This document shows, piece after piece, positions 12,873 through 13,932 of a DNA stretch of 13,932 bases. This DNA is from CAZFZQ01 sp964522845 (GTDB taxonomy: Bacteria > Patescibacteriota > Patescibacteriia > GCA-002772895): contig CAZFZQ010000018.1 of NCBI GenBank assembly GCA_964522845.1, forward strand, positions 1 to 13,932, read 5' to 3'. Below the pieces are notes generated by a model, which saw nothing but the letters and a program-made list of their open reading frames with translations, was not told the origin of the DNA and ran no database searches. The translations under genes and the position numbers were made by a program. Numbering within the stretch: position 1 is the stretch's first letter; each line of letters begins with the position of its first letter.

Positions 12873-12901
12873 ATAATACCGTGAAAGAAAAAATAAGTCA
12901 A
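12873..12901 (-). promoter_or_regulatory. Promoter of hicBA
   Basis: On the - strand, TTGACT (rc of 12896-12901), exactly 17 bases, then TATTAT (rc of 12873-12878). It begins 14 bases after the small ORF ending at 12915, so read-through from the DsrE operon is also possible. Confidence 0.85.
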
Positions 12902-12914
12902 ATTTCTGGCTATT

Positions 12915-13025
12915 TCATATAACGTTCGCGTGTATGCGATGTTTTCCGTAGCGAAGCGAATTGAAGTCTGTATTATTTAGATCAATTGTGCAACAACCAT
13001 CCTGATGTTGATTTTCTTGGGTCAT
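12915..13025 (-). CDS. Doubtful 36-residue ORF after the SHOCT gene
   Basis: ATG at 13025 lies eight bases after the SHOCT stop, in operon position. The first half (MTQENQHQDGCCTIDLNNTD) contains a Cys pair and reads like the start of a protein. The second half (about residues 22-36) runs through a repeat-like stretch and looks arbitrary. It may be a gene cut short by a repeat, or chance. No SD, no recognised family. Confidence 0.3.
   Translation of the reverse strand: MTQENQHQDGCCTIDLNNTDFNSLRYGKHRIHANVI
12918..12970. repeat. Possible interspersed repeat, half-copy
   Basis: ATATAACGTTCGCGTGTATGCGA followed by GTTTTCCGTAGCGAAGCGAA looks like one arm of a palindromic repeat known to me from other environmental genomes; the matching arm is absent. 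GTTTTCC..TAGCGA recurs at 13674-13686. Not verified by search. Confidence 0.3.
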
Positions 13026-13033
13026 AATTTTAT

Positions 13034-13276
13034 TCAATGTAAATCTTTTTTTATTTCCTCAAATTCTTTTCTATTAATCTCGCCTTTTGCGTAGCGTTCT
13101 TTGAGAATATCCAAGGCAGATTTGTCGCTTTTGTTTTCGCCTTTATTTTGGTCGGATAGCCATTTAATCAAAGCGACAATGCTGGCAATTATTAAAACCC
13201 AGAAAAGAATCATGAAAATCCAGCCGAAAAATCCGAAACCCCACCCCATTGGATTATTGCCAAAATTCCACATCAT
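13034..13276 (-). CDS. SHOCT-domain single-pass membrane protein
   Basis: An 80-residue protein with a Gly/Trp/Phe-rich N-terminus, one membrane helix at about 15-43, a short charged linker and a C-terminal SHOCT motif (about 54-79, ALDILKERYAKGEINRKEFEEIKKDL). SHOCT domains are short paired helices found at protein ends, thought to mediate oligomerisation; no enzymatic role is known. The C-terminus is probably cytoplasmic, from the Lys-rich side of the helix. It follows the DsrE-like gene by 19 bases on the same strand, so the two are likely co-transcribed. The start could be either of the two adjacent ATGs. The stop is TGA, which shows the standard code. Confidence 0.85.
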   Translation of the reverse strand: MMWNFGNNPMGWGFGFFGWIFMILFWVLIIASIVALIKWLSDQNKGENKSDKSALDILKERYAKGEINRKEFEEIKKDLH

Positions 13277-13295
13277 ATAATTATTGTTAGTTTAA

Positions 13296-13619
13296 TTAAA
13301 AAGTTAAAATTTTGTCGCTTTCTTGCATGAGTTCGTATAAATCTTTCATACTATTTATCGGACAGGTGTTGGTCGATTCTTGATTTCTCGATTTTAAACA
13401 AGTGCCACATGCCAAAATTTTTGCATCGTCAGATTTTAAAAATTCCGCCGCTTGTCCTTGAATATCGTATTTTTCCGAGCTACTCGCTTCATATTCTACG
13501 CCTTCCCCAATAAGAAAAATTTTAACTTTATCGCCTTGTTTGATGGAGAAATTCGCCAAACGAAAAGCATTCCATACGGTCTCAGGATTTGTTTGGCTGA
13601 TAATGATTCCTATTTTCAT
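13296..13619 (-). CDS. DsrE-family small protein
   Basis: A 107-residue protein with the DsrE/DsrF-like fold: MKIGIIISQTNPETVWNAFRLANFS, KVKIFLIGEGVE, and a C-terminal helix ending in a beta strand (SDKILTF). Three cysteines lie where the active cysteines of the family sit: C71, C74 (ACGTCLKSR) and C86 (NTCPINS). Relatives carry persulfide sulfur (DsrEFH, TusBCD), but this single-copy type is usually uncharacterised. No other sulfur-relay gene is visible here, so a role in sulfur transfer or redox sensing is inference. It is first in an operon with the SHOCT protein. No SD. Confidence 0.87.
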   Translation of the reverse strand: MKIGIIISQTNPETVWNAFRLANFSIKQGDKVKIFLIGEGVEYEASSSEKYDIQGQAAEFLKSDDAKILACGTCLKSRNQESTNTCPINSMKDLYELMQESDKILTF

Positions 13620-13639
13620 AATAATTTTAGTTTAATTTG

Positions 13640-13645
13640 ATTATA
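13640..13645 (-). promoter_or_regulatory. Candidate -10 for the DsrE operon
   Basis: TATAAT on the - strand (rc of ATTATA), 20 bases before the ATG at 13619. No convincing -35 at 16-18 bases. Confidence 0.45.
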
Positions 13646-13891
13646 TTGTAATCCAAGAAATAATTTTTATAAAGTTTTCCTAGCGATAGCGGAGAAAACT
13701 CCTTATTCCCCTCTATAATTAAATTAAAGAAAAAGAAATTTTAAAATTTTTTAAAACAATTGGGCGATAGCCCGTAAAAGGAAAAGCATATTTCAGCTAA
13801 TAAATAATCAAGTTAACAATGCACCACTTTGTTAATTACTTCATTAGAAGATAAGTAGTTTAAGCATCTTCTTGGCCGTGTCAAGGCCAAA

Positions 13892-13930
13892 TAGAAATTT
13901 CATACTTCGAGCCATTTAGAAATTTCATAC
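13892..13930. repeat. 14-base direct repeat at the window end
   Basis: TAGAAATTTCATAC at 13892-13905 and again at 13917-13930, period 25. Only two copies are visible and the second touches the window edge, so an array could continue outside. Confidence 0.6.
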
Positions 13931-13932
13931 CC

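Larger units (their letters stand above)
13620..13932. other. Gene-free, hairpin-rich region
   Basis: No convincing coding frame. Hairpins: AGTTTTC (13673-13679) with GAAAACT (13694-13700); GGGC-GATA-GCCC (13762-13773); TTAACAA (13813-13819) with TTGTTAA (13829-13835); TTGGCC (13872-13877) with GGCCAA (13885-13890). The first two share a GCGATAGC core. A lone TTGACA on the - strand (rc of 13879-13884) has only a poor -10 (TAAACT, rc of 13857-13862). The stretch may hold promoter and repeat remnants. Confidence 0.5.

Noticed and set aside
12918..12970. Integron attC-like site (ATAACG...)
   Set aside because: The paired core sites and imperfect palindrome of an attC are missing, and no integrase or cassette array is visible.
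13844..13903. A 19-residue - strand ORF beginning MKFLFGLDTAK
   Set aside because: It is too short, has no SD or downstream extension, and its start lies in the direct repeat.
13892..13930. CRISPR-like direct repeats
   Set aside because: Only two 14-base copies with an 11-base gap, no cas gene and no palindromic repeat unit.
1..13932. Recoded TGA (genetic code 25)
   Set aside because: TGA ends the SHOCT gene at its normal length, and all conserved proteins read correctly with the standard bacterial code.

Overview
The window looks like a piece of a small bacterial genome of the Candidate Phyla Radiation (Patescibacteria), most likely a parcubacterium. This is an inference from gene content and style: low to moderate G+C (about 42% in one hand-counted line, 3661-3720), very short intergenic gaps, few Shine-Dalgarno (SD) sequences, a lysine-rich N-terminus on the sigma factor, many single-domain proteins, and palindromic repeats both between and inside genes. 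TGA is used as a stop (for example at 13034-13036), so the TGA=Gly code of Gracilibacteria and SR1 does not apply. No rRNA, tRNA or CRISPR array was seen.

Layout. (1) 111-3178, +: dnaG and rpoD, overlapping by one base, a remnant of the macromolecular-synthesis operon, closed by a terminator. (2) 3292-3939, +: a CPBP-family membrane protease with its own SD and terminator. (3) 4010-5200, +: a self-contained unit of consensus promoter, structured leader, SD, G+C-rich secreted-protein gene, double stop and terminator. Its composition (about 67% G+C in one counted line) differs sharply from everything around it. (4) 7802-5271, -: an operon of a nitrilase-superfamily hydrolase, an internally duplicated protein of unknown function, and rlmN. 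(5) 7967-8869, +: a half-size EamA transporter and a second member of the same unknown family. (6) 8873-9880, -: an S66 LD-carboxypeptidase-like protein, divergent from (7) 9965-10204, +: a GIY-YIG protein. (8) 10279-10890, -: an alpha/beta hydrolase. (9) 10997-12337, +: miaB. (10) 12852-12423, -: a hicBA toxin-antitoxin pair. (11) 13619-12915, -: a DsrE-like protein, a SHOCT-domain membrane protein and a doubtful small ORF. (12) 13620-13932: hairpin-rich sequence without a convincing gene.

Two themes stand out. First, palindromic repeats of several different families lie in frame inside three housekeeping genes (dnaG, rlmN and twice in miaB), always at a loop or linker that leaves the catalytic motifs intact. 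One family also has an intergenic copy that works as a terminator. Second, one small domain with an HExxE...H signature occurs three times in two nearby loci: twice in tandem in one protein (the first copy degenerate) and once in another.

Promoters are unusually readable. At least five fit the sigma-70 consensus with exactly 17-base spacers, and two place the -10 element only six bases before the ATG, which predicts leaderless mRNAs.
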